NCBI RefSeq assembly: GCF_037023725.1
Contig: NZ_CP146077.1
Coordinates: 905,001-969,000, forward strand
Length of the DNA stretch: 64,000 nucleotides
Direction of reading: 5' to 3'
Origin: Pseudomonas bubulae
GTDB lineage: Bacteria; Pseudomonadota; Gammaproteobacteria; Pseudomonadales; Pseudomonadaceae
Positions within the stretch are counted from its first letter, which is position 1. Each line of letters opens with the position of its first letter. Below, piece after piece: positions 26,554 to 35,231 of this stretch. Position numbers and translations under genes: made by a program. The notes beneath the pieces are model-generated. The model saw nothing but the letters and a program-made list of their open reading frames with translations, was not told the origin of the DNA and did not search any database.

Positions 26554-27450
26554 ATGAGCCTGCATGAAACCTTCGGTCAGCCGCTGCTGACCTTTCCTGA
26601 CGCGGAAAAAAGCCCGCTGAGCATTCGCGCCAAAGCGCTGGTGTTTGTCGACCCCCGCTCGCGCCAATTACGCAACGATCTGGAGCTGCTCGCGCCGCGC
26701 GCCTTGCCCGTGCTGATTCGTGGTGAAACCGGCAGCGGCAAAGAGCTGCTCGCTCGACATATCCACCGCGCCAGTGACCGCACCGGCCTGTTTGTGTCAG
26801 TCAATTGCGGTGCCATCAGCCCCACTTACGCTGACGCCGAGCTGTTTGGCTATGCCGCCGGAACACACAGCAGTTCGGCCAGCAGCCGCGCCGGGTGGTT
26901 TGGTTCGGCCAATGGCGGGACTCTTTATCTGGACGAAATCGGCGACTTGCCATGGGCAATCCAGACCAAGCTGCTGGCGGCCCTGGAAACCCACGAAGTT
27001 ACCCGTGTGGGCGCCCATCAACCGAGCCCGGTGGACGTGCGCCTGGTGGCGGCCACCAGTATCGATCTGGCGCAGGCGGTGGCTGCCGGAAAATTCCACG
27101 AGCGGCTGTATCACTACCTCAGCGAAGGGCGGCTGGACTTGCCCGCGTTGCGCGAGCGGCCGGGAGACATCCTTTCGCTGGCCGAATATTTCCTGGGCAT
27201 TTACAGCCAGCGCCTGAACCTGCCCGTGCCGTTTATCAGCGACAGAGCCCAGCGGGTACTTGAGCGCCACAGCTGGCCGGGCAATACCCGTGAGCTGGAA
27301 AACGTGATTCATTTTGCTTTGCTGGTGAGCACGGGCGAGGAGATCCAGCCCGAGCACTTGAACCTGCCTGACGCCCTGAGCCAGATCGAGCTGTTTATAA
27401 AAGGCGCCACGGCGCAGGAGTTGGCGGCGATCAGGCAGTTGTTGCCTTGA
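26554..27450 (+). CDS. Sigma54-activator-like AAA+ protein lacking GAFTGA and HTH
   Basis: A 298-residue AAA+ protein resembling SfnR-type sigma54 activators. Walker A is GETGSGKE (57-64), Walker B LYLDEIGDL, then the arginine region LRERPGDI and WPGNTRELENVI. In place of the GAFTGA loop that contacts sigma54 it has GTHSSS (103-108). The protein ends near LAAIRQLLP without a Fis-type helix-turn-helix. It may therefore act with a partner, act otherwise, or be degenerate. Neighbours are a hydrolase and metQ. Confidence 0.85.
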   Translation: MSLHETFGQPLLTFPDAEKSPLSIRAKALVFVDPRSRQLRNDLELLAPRALPVLIRGETGSGKELLARHIHRASDRTGLFVSVNCGAISPTYADAELFGYAAGTHSSSASSRAGWFGSANGGTLYLDEIGDLPWAIQTKLLAALETHEVTRVGAHQPSPVDVRLVAATSIDLAQAVAAGKFHERLYHYLSEGRLDLPALRERPGDILSLAEYFLGIYSQRLNLPVPFISDRAQRVLERHSWPGNTRELENVIHFALLVSTGEEIQPEHLNLPDALSQIELFIKGATAQELAAIRQLLP

Positions 27451-27452
27451 CC

Positions 27453-27538
27453 CTGTGGGAGCGGGCTTGCCCGCGATGGCAGCGACGCGGTGTATCTGTC
27501 ACACCACGGCGTTCCTATCGCGGGCAAGCCCGCTCCCA
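27453..27538. repeat. Family-A REP-like inverted pair
   Basis: CTGTGGGAGCGGGCTTGCCC and its inverse GGGCAAGCCCGCTCCCA lie directly after the stop of the AAA+ gene, between it and the metQ promoter. Confidence 0.9.
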
Positions 27539-27563
27539 AAAAAACTCAAGTGAACAAAATGGC

Positions 27564-27573
27564 ATAAGAAGCT
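27564..27573 (+). promoter_or_regulatory. Shared promoter 10-mer ATAAGAAGCT (copy 2)
   Basis: ATAAGAAGCT occurs in the AT-rich region 100 bases upstream of metQ and is also present, inverted, at 25844 before the hydrolase. A related GGAATAAAGAAACT follows at 27593. Confidence 0.35.
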
Positions 27574-27672
27574 GAATAAATATTATTGTTCTGGAATAAA
27601 GAAACTCGGTATTGTCCGCTTCGTCTTCCAGGAAAACCGTCATACGAACGGTCACACACATAAGGGTATCGC

Positions 27673-28455
27673 ATGAAAAAGGTTCTGTTGTTTACCGCAT
27701 TGGCGGCTGCTTTGACTGCAGGCCTGGCACAGGCTGGCGAAAAACTGGTGGTTGCCGCTACGCCGGTGCCTCACGCCGAAATCCTTGAGCTGATCAAACC
27801 AACCCTCGCCAAAGAAGGCGTGGATCTGGAAATCAAAGTGTTCACCGACTACGTGCAACCTAACGTGCAAGTGGCCGAAAAACACCTGGACGCCAACTAC
27901 TTCCAGACCCTTCCATACCTGGAAAGCTTCAATAAAGGCAAAGGCACCAACCTGACCACCGTGATCGGTGTTCACGTTGAACCCTTCGGTGGCTACTCGA
28001 AGAAAGTCAAAAACCTGTCCGAGCTTAAAGACGGCGCAACCATCGCTATCCCTAACGAAGGCAGCAACAGCGGCCGTGCCCTGATTCTGCTGCAAAAGGC
28101 CGGTCTGATCGAACTCAAAGACCCGACCAACGCTGTGTCGACCCCGAAGGACATCGCCAAGAACCCGCACAACTTCAAGTTCAAGGAACTTGAGTCCGCA
28201 CTGCTGCCACGGGTGCTGGACCAGGTTGACCTGGACATGATCAACACCAACTACGCGCTGGAAGCAGGCCTGAACCCGGCCACTGACGCGCTGATCATCG
28301 AAGGTGCTGATTCGCCATACGTGAACTTCCTGGTTGCCCGCCCTGACAACAAGGACAGCGTCGCAATCCAGAAGCTGGCCAAGGCCCTGACCAGCCCTGA
28401 AGTAAAAGCCTTTATTGCTGAAAAATACAAAGGTGCGGTACTGCCAGCGTTCTGA
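27673..28455 (+). CDS. metQ: MetQ/NlpA family substrate-binding protein
   Basis: A 260-residue periplasmic protein for methionine or a related sulfur compound. The signal peptide is MKKVLLFTALAAALTAGLAQ; there is no lipobox cysteine, so it is probably soluble. The family signatures VAATPVPHAEIL, HLDANYFQTLPYL and IPNEGSNSGRAL are clear. No metN or metI gene lies nearby, so it must use a transporter encoded elsewhere or serve another role. Confidence 0.93.
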   Translation: MKKVLLFTALAAALTAGLAQAGEKLVVAATPVPHAEILELIKPTLAKEGVDLEIKVFTDYVQPNVQVAEKHLDANYFQTLPYLESFNKGKGTNLTTVIGVHVEPFGGYSKKVKNLSELKDGATIAIPNEGSNSGRALILLQKAGLIELKDPTNAVSTPKDIAKNPHNFKFKELESALLPRVLDQVDLDMINTNYALEAGLNPATDALIIEGADSPYVNFLVARPDNKDSVAIQKLAKALTSPEVKAFIAEKYKGAVLPAF

Positions 28456-28475
28456 TTACACGCCAGGCTACTGAA

Positions 28476-28508
28476 AACGCCGACGGCTTTTATAGCGTCG
28501 GCGTTTTT
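28476..28508. terminator. Bidirectional terminator between metQ and the AAA ATPase gene
   Basis: AACGCCGACG and CGTCGGCGTT form a perfect ten-pair stem with a ten-base loop, followed by TTTATTT on the plus strand. It reaches the stop codon of the convergent ATPase gene. Confidence 0.9.
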
Positions 28509-29670
28509 ATTTGTCGGGCCAATACCAGGCGGGCTGGTCCAGCATGCGTTGGCCGACCACTTCTGTCTGGCCAAGGTTTTTTTCCAGCACGATGCAGTTG
28601 CACTCAGGGTCTTGTTGCAGGGCGGCGATCAGACGCCGGGCATGGGATACCACCCACACCTGCGAGTGCTGCGAAGCACTGATGATCAGCCGCGCCAGCG
28701 CGGGCAACAAATCGGGGTGCAAGCTGGTTTCCGGTTCGTTGAGCACCATCATGCTCGGCGGACGCGGGGTCAGCAAAGCCGCAACCAGCAGCAGATAGCG
28801 CAAGGTACCGTCCGAGAGCTCGGCGGCAGACAACGGGCGCAGCAGCCCCTCTTGATAAAACTCGATATAAAAATGCCCGCCGGGCACACATTCGATTTCC
28901 AGCCGTGCGCCAGGGAATGCATCGCTGATCGCGGCATGCAAGGCTTCAGGGTTGCCGACCTCAAGGATTGTTTGCAACGCAGCGGCCAGATCACGGCCAT
29001 CATGATGCAGCACCGGCGTGCGCGTGCCCAGTTGTGGTTGGCGCACAGGCGCGTCGGGGTCAGTGCGAAAGTGATCGTAAAAACGCCAGCCACGGATGGA
29101 CTCGCGCAACTGCAACACTTCAGGGGATGCCTGCAAGCTGCCGACCTGATCGAACAGACTGTCGAAAAGCGGCGTGTGCTGTGCCAACACCTGCCAGTTG
29201 CGGCCGTCACGGGCGCGGATCATGGGGCCTTTACGTTCAACCAGCTCGCTGGCCGGGCGGTAAAAAGGCCCTGCCCAGAGGCTCTCATGCTTGATCTGCG
29301 GGTCGAGGTTGAACTGCGTGCGTCCGGGTATCGGCAAGCCCAGGGCGATGGCGTAGCTGAAGTCTTCTCCGGCAAAACCAAGGCGCAGGCGCTTGGCTTC
29401 CTGGCGCACGCTGGCGTTGACATCAACCTCGCCCAGCTTCATGCGGCGGGAGATCACCTCAGGCCCGGCCCAGAACGTCGAGCTCAGGCCGCCTTCACGG
29501 GCCAGGGCATTGACCACACCCCCCTGGGCGGTTTCGGCCAACAAGCGCAGGGCGCGATAAAGGTTGGATTTGCCACTGCCATTGGGGCCGGTGATCAGAT
29601 TCAGCCGGGCCAGGGGCACCACCAACTGATTGATGGAACGGTAGTTGGCCACGGCCAGGGTGGTGAGCAT
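28507..29670 (-). CDS. AAA family ATPase (RecF/OLD-like)
   Basis: A 387-residue SMC/RecF-type ATPase. Walker A is TGPNGSGKSN near residue 30, preceded by NYRSINQLVVPL typical of the family. The signature region is LSDGTLRYL and Walker B is MMVLNEPETSLHPDL, followed by a switch His in WVVSHARR. No nuclease (TOPRIM) domain is evident in its length, so it is not a classic OLD nuclease. No partner gene is adjacent; the role is unknown, perhaps DNA repair or defence. Confidence 0.85.
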   Translation of the reverse strand: MLTTLAVANYRSINQLVVPLARLNLITGPNGSGKSNLYRALRLLAETAQGGVVNALAREGGLSSTFWAGPEVISRRMKLGEVDVNASVRQEAKRLRLGFAGEDFSYAIALGLPIPGRTQFNLDPQIKHESLWAGPFYRPASELVERKGPMIRARDGRNWQVLAQHTPLFDSLFDQVGSLQASPEVLQLRESIRGWRFYDHFRTDPDAPVRQPQLGTRTPVLHHDGRDLAAALQTILEVGNPEALHAAISDAFPGARLEIECVPGGHFYIEFYQEGLLRPLSAAELSDGTLRYLLLVAALLTPRPPSMMVLNEPETSLHPDLLPALARLIISASQHSQVWVVSHARRLIAALQQDPECNCIVLEKNLGQTEVVGQRMLDQPAWYWPDK

Positions 29671-29787
29671 GGGGTGACCTCATTTCGTGAAACTGATAGG
29701 CGGTAATAGAGTCCCACAGACGCTGAACACTGTTCTACGCTATCAACCGTATCCGCATGTTAAACGGCATCACGCAAAGGAGCTTGC

Positions 29788-30879
29788 ATGGCTGGTCCAC
29801 TGAACACGGGCATTTTGGGCTTGAGCCTGTTGGCGCTTCTCACCGCGTGCGGCAAGGAGGGCCCCAAAGAGCCTCTGTCCCCCCGGGTGTATGTGCAACA
29901 GGTGAGTACCCGTGAGTTCGCCCCACCGATCCAGCTCAGCGGTGATATTCAGGCCCGGGTCGAAACCCAGCTGTCATTCCGGGTGGGTGGCAAGATTATC
30001 GAGCGCAAGGTGGATGTAGGTGACCATATCCAGGCCCATCAGGTGCTGGCCCGTCTCGACCCCAAAGACCTGAAGATCCAGGTCGAGACCGCCCAGGCCA
30101 GCGTTAACGCGCAACAGGCGCAAGTGGTGCAAACCCGCGCAGCGTTTGTGCGTCAGCAAAAGCTGCTGCCAAAGGGCTACACCAGCCAAAGCGAATACGA
30201 TGCTGCCAATGCCGCCCAACTGAGCGCCAAAAGTGCCCTGGCAGCGGCCCAGGCGCAATTGGCCAACGCCCGCGAACAACTGAGTTACAGCAACCTGGAG
30301 GCCGAGGCACCGGGCATCATCACCGCGCGCCAGGCCGAAGTGGGCCAGGTGGTACAGGCCACCATGCCGATTTTTACCCTGGCTCGCGATGGCGCACGGG
30401 ATGCCGTGTTCAACGTGTATGAATCGCTGTTTATCGAACCGCCCAAAGACCCCACGGTACAGGTCACGCTGCTGAGCGATCCGACAATCAAGGTCAACGG
30501 CCAGATCCGTGAAATCACTCCCACGGTTGCGGCACAAAGCGGTACGTTGCAGATCAAGGTGCAGCTCGACGCCTTGCCCAAGGGCATGGACCTGGGCTCG
30601 ATTGTCAGTGTCAACCTGACCCCGCCGCCCAGCGCCAGCATTGAACTGCCATGGTCGGCCCTGACCAAGGACATCAGCGAGCCCGCCGTATGGATCGCCG
30701 ACGAGCAAAGCAATGTACGCCTGCAACGGGTCAAGGTCGGGCGCTACCTGACCGGCAGCGTGATTGTCAGCGAAGGCCTCAAGGATGGAGAAAAAGTCGT
30801 GTTTGCAGGGGGGCAGTTGTTACACCCGGGCATGAAAGTTGAAATCGTCCCCGCACCGGCCGAAGGGGTGCAGCTATGA
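29788..30879 (+). CDS. RND efflux periplasmic adaptor lipoprotein (TriA-like)
   Basis: A 363-residue membrane fusion protein. The lipoprotein signal ends LLTACGKEG. The lipoyl/barrel-sandwich motif RVGGKIIERKVDVGD, a helical hairpin (about 95-165, EYDAANAAQLSAKSALA) and the C-terminal barrel (LKDGEKVVFAGGQLL) are visible. It overlaps the next adaptor by 4 bases (ATGA). Two adaptors plus one RND pump is the TriABC arrangement of P. aeruginosa. Confidence 0.92.
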   Translation: MAGPLNTGILGLSLLALLTACGKEGPKEPLSPRVYVQQVSTREFAPPIQLSGDIQARVETQLSFRVGGKIIERKVDVGDHIQAHQVLARLDPKDLKIQVETAQASVNAQQAQVVQTRAAFVRQQKLLPKGYTSQSEYDAANAAQLSAKSALAAAQAQLANAREQLSYSNLEAEAPGIITARQAEVGQVVQATMPIFTLARDGARDAVFNVYESLFIEPPKDPTVQVTLLSDPTIKVNGQIREITPTVAAQSGTLQIKVQLDALPKGMDLGSIVSVNLTPPPSASIELPWSALTKDISEPAVWIADEQSNVRLQRVKVGRYLTGSVIVSEGLKDGEKVVFAGGQLLHPGMKVEIVPAPAEGVQL

Positions 30880-31943
30880 GGCGTTTATGGATGATGCCGC
30901 TGGCTGCTGCAATGCTGATGGGCTGCTCGGAGAAACAGCCGCCGGAACCCGTTCGCCCGGCGCTGTATGTGATTGCCCGGCCCGAACTGGTCCAGGATCT
31001 GGGCCGCTTTGCTGGGAGTATCGAAGCTCGTTATGAAAGCACCCTGGGCTTTCGTGTTCCGGGGCGCATCGTGCGCCGTTATTACGATGTAGGTGCGGTG
31101 GTGAAACAGGGTGACATTCTGGCCAACCTCGACCCCACCGATCAGCAAAACCAGCTGCGTGCGGCCCAGGGTGATCTGGCCAAGGTACAGGCACAATTGA
31201 TCAACGCCAGGGCCAATGCCCGTCGTCAGCAAGAGCTGTTCGACCGTGGTGTGGGCGCCCAGGCCCAACTGGACACCGCGCAAGCCGACCTCAAGACCAC
31301 ACAGGCTTCGATGCAGCAGGCGCAGGCTGCGGTCAATCAGGCTCAGGACCAGCTCAGCTACTGCAACCTGCGCGCCGACCATGATGCCGTGATTACCCAA
31401 TGGCATGCCGAGGCCGGGCAAGTGGTGAGCATTGGCCAGGAAGTGGTCACACTGGCCCGCCCTGAAATCAAGGAGGCGGTCATCGACCTCCCGGGTCCGT
31501 TGGCCGAAGCACTGCCCAAAGGTATCGAATTCCTCGTCGCCGGCCAGCTCGACCCGACTATCAACACCCGCGCCCATGTCCGCGAAATCGCCCCGCAAGC
31601 CGACAGCGCCACCCGCACCCGGCGCACCCGCCTGACACTGGACCAGACGCCGGCGGCATTCCGTCTTGGCAGCTCGGTGAGCGTGACCGTCAGCAGCCCG
31701 ACAGCCGAGCACTTCCAGCTGCCGCTCACTGCCCTGCAGGAAGTCGACGGCCACAGCCGCGTATGGATCATTGACAGCGCCACTCAAACCGTCAGCCCGC
31801 GTGACGTCAGCGTACTGCGCCGCGACGCCCGCAACGTGCTGTTGTCGGGTGGTATCAAAACCGGCGACAGGGTGGTCAGTGCAGGTGTGTACAGCCTCAC
31901 CCCCGGGCAGAAAGTCAGACTCGATAAGGAAAGCTCGCAATGA
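30876..31943 (+). CDS. RND efflux periplasmic adaptor lipoprotein (TriB-like)
   Basis: A 355-residue second adaptor. The signal ends AAAMLMGCSEK (lipobox cysteine). The barrel-sandwich motif RVPGRIVRRYYDVG and the coiled-coil hairpin (QAQLDTAQADLKTTQASMQQ) are visible. It overlaps both the first adaptor and the pump gene by 4 bases, so all three are translationally coupled, implying fixed stoichiometry in one complex. Confidence 0.92.
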   Translation: MRRLWMMPLAAAMLMGCSEKQPPEPVRPALYVIARPELVQDLGRFAGSIEARYESTLGFRVPGRIVRRYYDVGAVVKQGDILANLDPTDQQNQLRAAQGDLAKVQAQLINARANARRQQELFDRGVGAQAQLDTAQADLKTTQASMQQAQAAVNQAQDQLSYCNLRADHDAVITQWHAEAGQVVSIGQEVVTLARPEIKEAVIDLPGPLAEALPKGIEFLVAGQLDPTINTRAHVREIAPQADSATRTRRTRLTLDQTPAAFRLGSSVSVTVSSPTAEHFQLPLTALQEVDGHSRVWIIDSATQTVSPRDVSVLRRDARNVLLSGGIKTGDRVVSAGVYSLTPGQKVRLDKESSQ

Positions 31944-34900
31944 ATGGGAAGTTCAACCTGTCCGAGTGGGCTCTGAAGCATCAGTCATTTGTCTGGTATT
32001 TGATGTTTGTCGCGGTGGTCGCCGGGATTTTTTCATACATCAATCTGGGGCGCGCTGAAGACCCGTCCTTCGCCATCAAAACCATGGTCATCCAGTCCAA
32101 ATGGCCCGGTGCTACGGTCGACGAAACCCGCCTGCAAATCACCGATCGCATCGAGAAAAAGCTTGAGGAGCTGGATTCTCTCGACTACGTGCAAAGTTAC
32201 ACCCGGCCCGGTGAGTCGACGGTGTTTGTGTTCCTCAAGGACACCACCAAAGCCGATGCCATCCCGCATATCTGGTATGAGGTGCGCAAAAAGATCGGCG
32301 ACATTCGCGGCGACTTTCCCCAGGGCATTCAAGGCCCAGGGTTCGACGATGAGTTCGGTGATGTCTATGGCACCATTTTCGCCTTCACCGGCGACGGCTT
32401 CACCATGCGTCAGCTGCGCGACTATGTAGAGCAAGTGCGCACCGGCATTCGCGATGTACCCAATCGCGGCAAGGTGATGACCATCGGTGAACAGGACGAA
32501 ACTTTCTACCTGGATTTCTCGACCCGCAAACTGGCAGCTTTGGGCCTCGACCAACAGCACATTCTGGAAAGCCTGCAAGAACAGAACGCCGTCACTCCCG
32601 CCGGGGTAATCGAGGCCGGGCCGGAGCGCATGTCGGTACGCACCTCGGGGCAGTTCCACAGCGTTGAGGATCTGGCCGCCGTGAATCTGCGGGTCAACGA
32701 CCGTTTTTACCGCCTGGCCGACATTGCCGAAATCACCCGTGGCTACGTCGACCCCGCGGCCCCCATGTTCCATTACAACGGCAAGCCGGCCATTGGTCTG
32801 GCAATCGCCATGATTGATGGTGGCAACATTCAGGAGTTCGGTAAGCAACTACAGCAGCGCATCGACGACCTGACCGCGCAGTTACCGGTAGGTGTTGGCG
32901 TGCATATGGTGTCCGATCAGGCGCAAGTGGTCGAGGAGGCTGTCAGCGGCTTCACCAGCGCCCTGTTTGAGGCGGTGGTGATTGTACTGGCGGTGAGTTT
33001 CATCAGCCTGGGCCTGCGCGCCGGTCTGGTGGTGGCGATCTCGATCCCGTTGGTGCTGGCGCTGGTGTTCGTGTTTATGGAATTTACCGGCATCGCCATG
33101 CAGCGCGTGTCGCTGGGTGCGCTGATCATCGCCCTGGGCCTGCTGGTGGACGATGCGATGATCACGGTGGAGATGATGATCACCCGGCTGGAACTTGGGG
33201 AAACCAAGGAGCAGGCGGCGACCTTTGCCTATCATTCCACGGCGTTCCCGATGCTCACCGGGACACTGGTGACCGTGGCAGGCTTTGTGCCCATCGGCCT
33301 TAACAACAGCTCGGCGGGGGAGTACACCTTCACCCTGTTCGCGGTGATTGCCGTGGCAATGCTGGTGTCGTGGGTGGTGGCCGTGCTGTTCGCGCCGGTG
33401 CTGGGCGTGCATATCCTCAGCGCCAAGGTCAAACCCAAGCCCGAGAAACCCGGGCGCCTGGCCCAGGCCTTCGACACCGCGCTGCTGTGGTGCATGCGTT
33501 ATCGCTGGACGACCATTGGCGCGACAGTGCTGATGTTTGTACTGGCGGTGTTCGGCATGGGCCTGGTGCAGAACCAGTTTTTCCCGGCCTCTGACCGCCC
33601 CGAGATTCTGGTGGACCTGAACCTGCCGCAAAACGCCTCGATCCAGGAGACGCTCAAGGTCACCCAGCGTTTTGAAGAGTCGCTCAAGGGTGATGACGAT
33701 ATCGTGCGCTGGAGTTCTTATATCGGTGAGGGCGCGATCCGCTTCTACCTGCCGCTCGATCAGCAACTGCAAAACCCTTTCGATGCCCAGTTGGTGATTG
33801 TCAGCAAAGGCCTGGAAAGCCGTGATGCCCTGATCGAACGGCTCAACAAACGCTTGCGCGAGGACTTTGTGGGGGTGGGCAGCTTCGTACACACCCTGGA
33901 ACTGGGCCCGCCGGTGGGCCAGCCGCTGCAATATCGGGTCAGCGGGCCGAATATCGACCTGGTGCGCAAGTACTCGATCGACCTGGCCTCGGTGCTCGAC
34001 GCCAACCCCAATGTCGGTGAAACCATCTTCAACTGGAACGAGCCCGGCAAGGTGCTGCGTATCGACATTGCCCAGGACAAGGCCCGCCAGTTCGGGCTGT
34101 CATCCGAAGACGTGGCCCATGTGATGAACAGCATCGTCAGCGGTGCCGCCGTCAGCCAGGTCAAGGACAACATTTACCTGATCAATATCGTCGGGCGGGC
34201 CAACAGCAACGAGCGCGGTACCCCGGAAACCCTGCTCAACCTGCAGATCACCACCCCCAGCGGCACCTCGATCCCGCTATTGGCCTTTGCCACGGTGCGC
34301 TACGAGCTTGAGCAACCGCTGATCTGGAGCCGCGACCGGATCCCCACCCTGACCCTCAAGGCCTCCGTACGTGGCTCGATGCAGCCGACCGATCTGGTCA
34401 AGGTGCTCAAGCCCGAAGTCGACAAGTTTGCCGCCAACCTGCCTGAAGGCTACAACGTGCAAACCGGCGGTACGGTAGAGCAGAGCGCCAAGGCCCAGGG
34501 CCCGATCGCCAAAGTCGTGCCGTTGATGCTGTTCTTGATGGCAACCTTCCTGATGATCCAGCTGCAAAGCGTGCACAAGATGTTCCTGGTGGTCAGTGTC
34601 GCGCCGCTGGGGCTGATCGGTGTGGTGCTGGCGCTGGTGCCCACCGGCACGCCGATGGGCTTTGTAGCGATCCTGGGGATTCTGGCGCTGGTGGGCATCA
34701 TCGTGCGTAACTCGGTGATCCTGGTGACCCAGATCGACCAGTACGAACGCGACGGCTTCGATCCGTGGCACGCGGTGATGCAAGCCACCCAGCATCGTCG
34801 TCGGCCTATTCTGCTGACCGCGGCAGCGGCCAGCCTGGGCATGATTCCGATTGCCCGGGACGTGTTCTGGGGGCCGATGGCCTACGCCATGATCGGCGGC

Positions 34901-35002
34901 ATTCTATCGGCCACCTTGCTCACGCTGTTGTTTTTGCCAGCGCTGTATGTGGCTTCGTACAAGATCAAGGAGAACAAGAACCCGCCGCCAGAACATGCGT
35001 AA
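31940..35002 (+). CDS. RND family efflux transporter permease (TriC-like)
   Basis: A 1020-residue inner-membrane proton-driven pump with the RND layout of 12 helices and two large periplasmic loops. The proton-relay aspartates are at residues 404-405 in helix 4 (LLVDDAMITVEMM). It starts MNGKFNLSEWALKHQSFVWY, resembling the MdtB/TriC side of the family. No outer-membrane channel gene follows, so an unlinked TolC/OpmH-type partner is expected. Substrate (triclosan, detergents or other) is inferred only from similarity. Confidence 0.93.
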   Translation: MNGKFNLSEWALKHQSFVWYLMFVAVVAGIFSYINLGRAEDPSFAIKTMVIQSKWPGATVDETRLQITDRIEKKLEELDSLDYVQSYTRPGESTVFVFLKDTTKADAIPHIWYEVRKKIGDIRGDFPQGIQGPGFDDEFGDVYGTIFAFTGDGFTMRQLRDYVEQVRTGIRDVPNRGKVMTIGEQDETFYLDFSTRKLAALGLDQQHILESLQEQNAVTPAGVIEAGPERMSVRTSGQFHSVEDLAAVNLRVNDRFYRLADIAEITRGYVDPAAPMFHYNGKPAIGLAIAMIDGGNIQEFGKQLQQRIDDLTAQLPVGVGVHMVSDQAQVVEEAVSGFTSALFEAVVIVLAVSFISLGLRAGLVVAISIPLVLALVFVFMEFTGIAMQRVSLGALIIALGLLVDDAMITVEMMITRLELGETKEQAATFAYHSTAFPMLTGTLVTVAGFVPIGLNNSSAGEYTFTLFAVIAVAMLVSWVVAVLFAPVLGVHILSAKVKPKPEKPGRLAQAFDTALLWCMRYRWTTIGATVLMFVLAVFGMGLVQNQFFPASDRPEILVDLNLPQNASIQETLKVTQRFEESLKGDDDIVRWSSYIGEGAIRFYLPLDQQLQNPFDAQLVIVSKGLESRDALIERLNKRLREDFVGVGSFVHTLELGPPVGQPLQYRVSGPNIDLVRKYSIDLASVLDANPNVGETIFNWNEPGKVLRIDIAQDKARQFGLSSEDVAHVMNSIVSGAAVSQVKDNIYLINIVGRANSNERGTPETLLNLQITTPSGTSIPLLAFATVRYELEQPLIWSRDRIPTLTLKASVRGSMQPTDLVKVLKPEVDKFAANLPEGYNVQTGGTVEQSAKAQGPIAKVVPLMLFLMATFLMIQLQSVHKMFLVVSVAPLGLIGVVLALVPTGTPMGFVAILGILALVGIIVRNSVILVTQIDQYERDGFDPWHAVMQATQHRRRPILLTAAAASLGMIPIARDVFWGPMAYAMIGGILSATLLTLLFLPALYVASYKIKENKNPPPEHA

Positions 35003-35004
35003 CC

Positions 35005-35093
35005 CCGTGGGAGCGGGCTTGCTCGCGATTCGGACGACGTGGTCTGACAGACACACCGCGTCGATCCCATCGCGAGCAAGCCCGCTCCTACAG
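35005..35093. repeat. Family-A REP-like inverted pair
   Basis: CCGTGGGAGCGGGCTTGCTC and GAGCAAGCCCGCTCCTACAG, inverted, begin 2 bases after the RND pump stop. Confidence 0.9.
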
Positions 35094-35171
35094 CAGGGTG
35101 ATTAGTGAGAATTTACGAATGCCGGTATCAAGACAGCGGTCTTTAATTGAAGGGAGGTGTGAACCTAGTTT

Positions 35172-35208
35172 CAACCCTCTCCGCAGGGAGAGGGTTAGGG
35201 GGAGGGGC
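35172..35208. repeat. Family-C hairpin repeat
   Basis: CAACCCTCTCC and GGAGAGGGTTAGGG form the family-C hairpin just before the convergent lipoprotein gene, 80 bases after a family-A pair. Confidence 0.75.
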
Positions 35209-35231
35209 TTTTGGCTCTTGCTTCGGGCTTT

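Noticed and set aside
26413-26667. Minus-strand frame across the hydrolase/AAA+ junction
   Set aside because: It overlaps two well-supported plus-strand genes and has no recognisable content.
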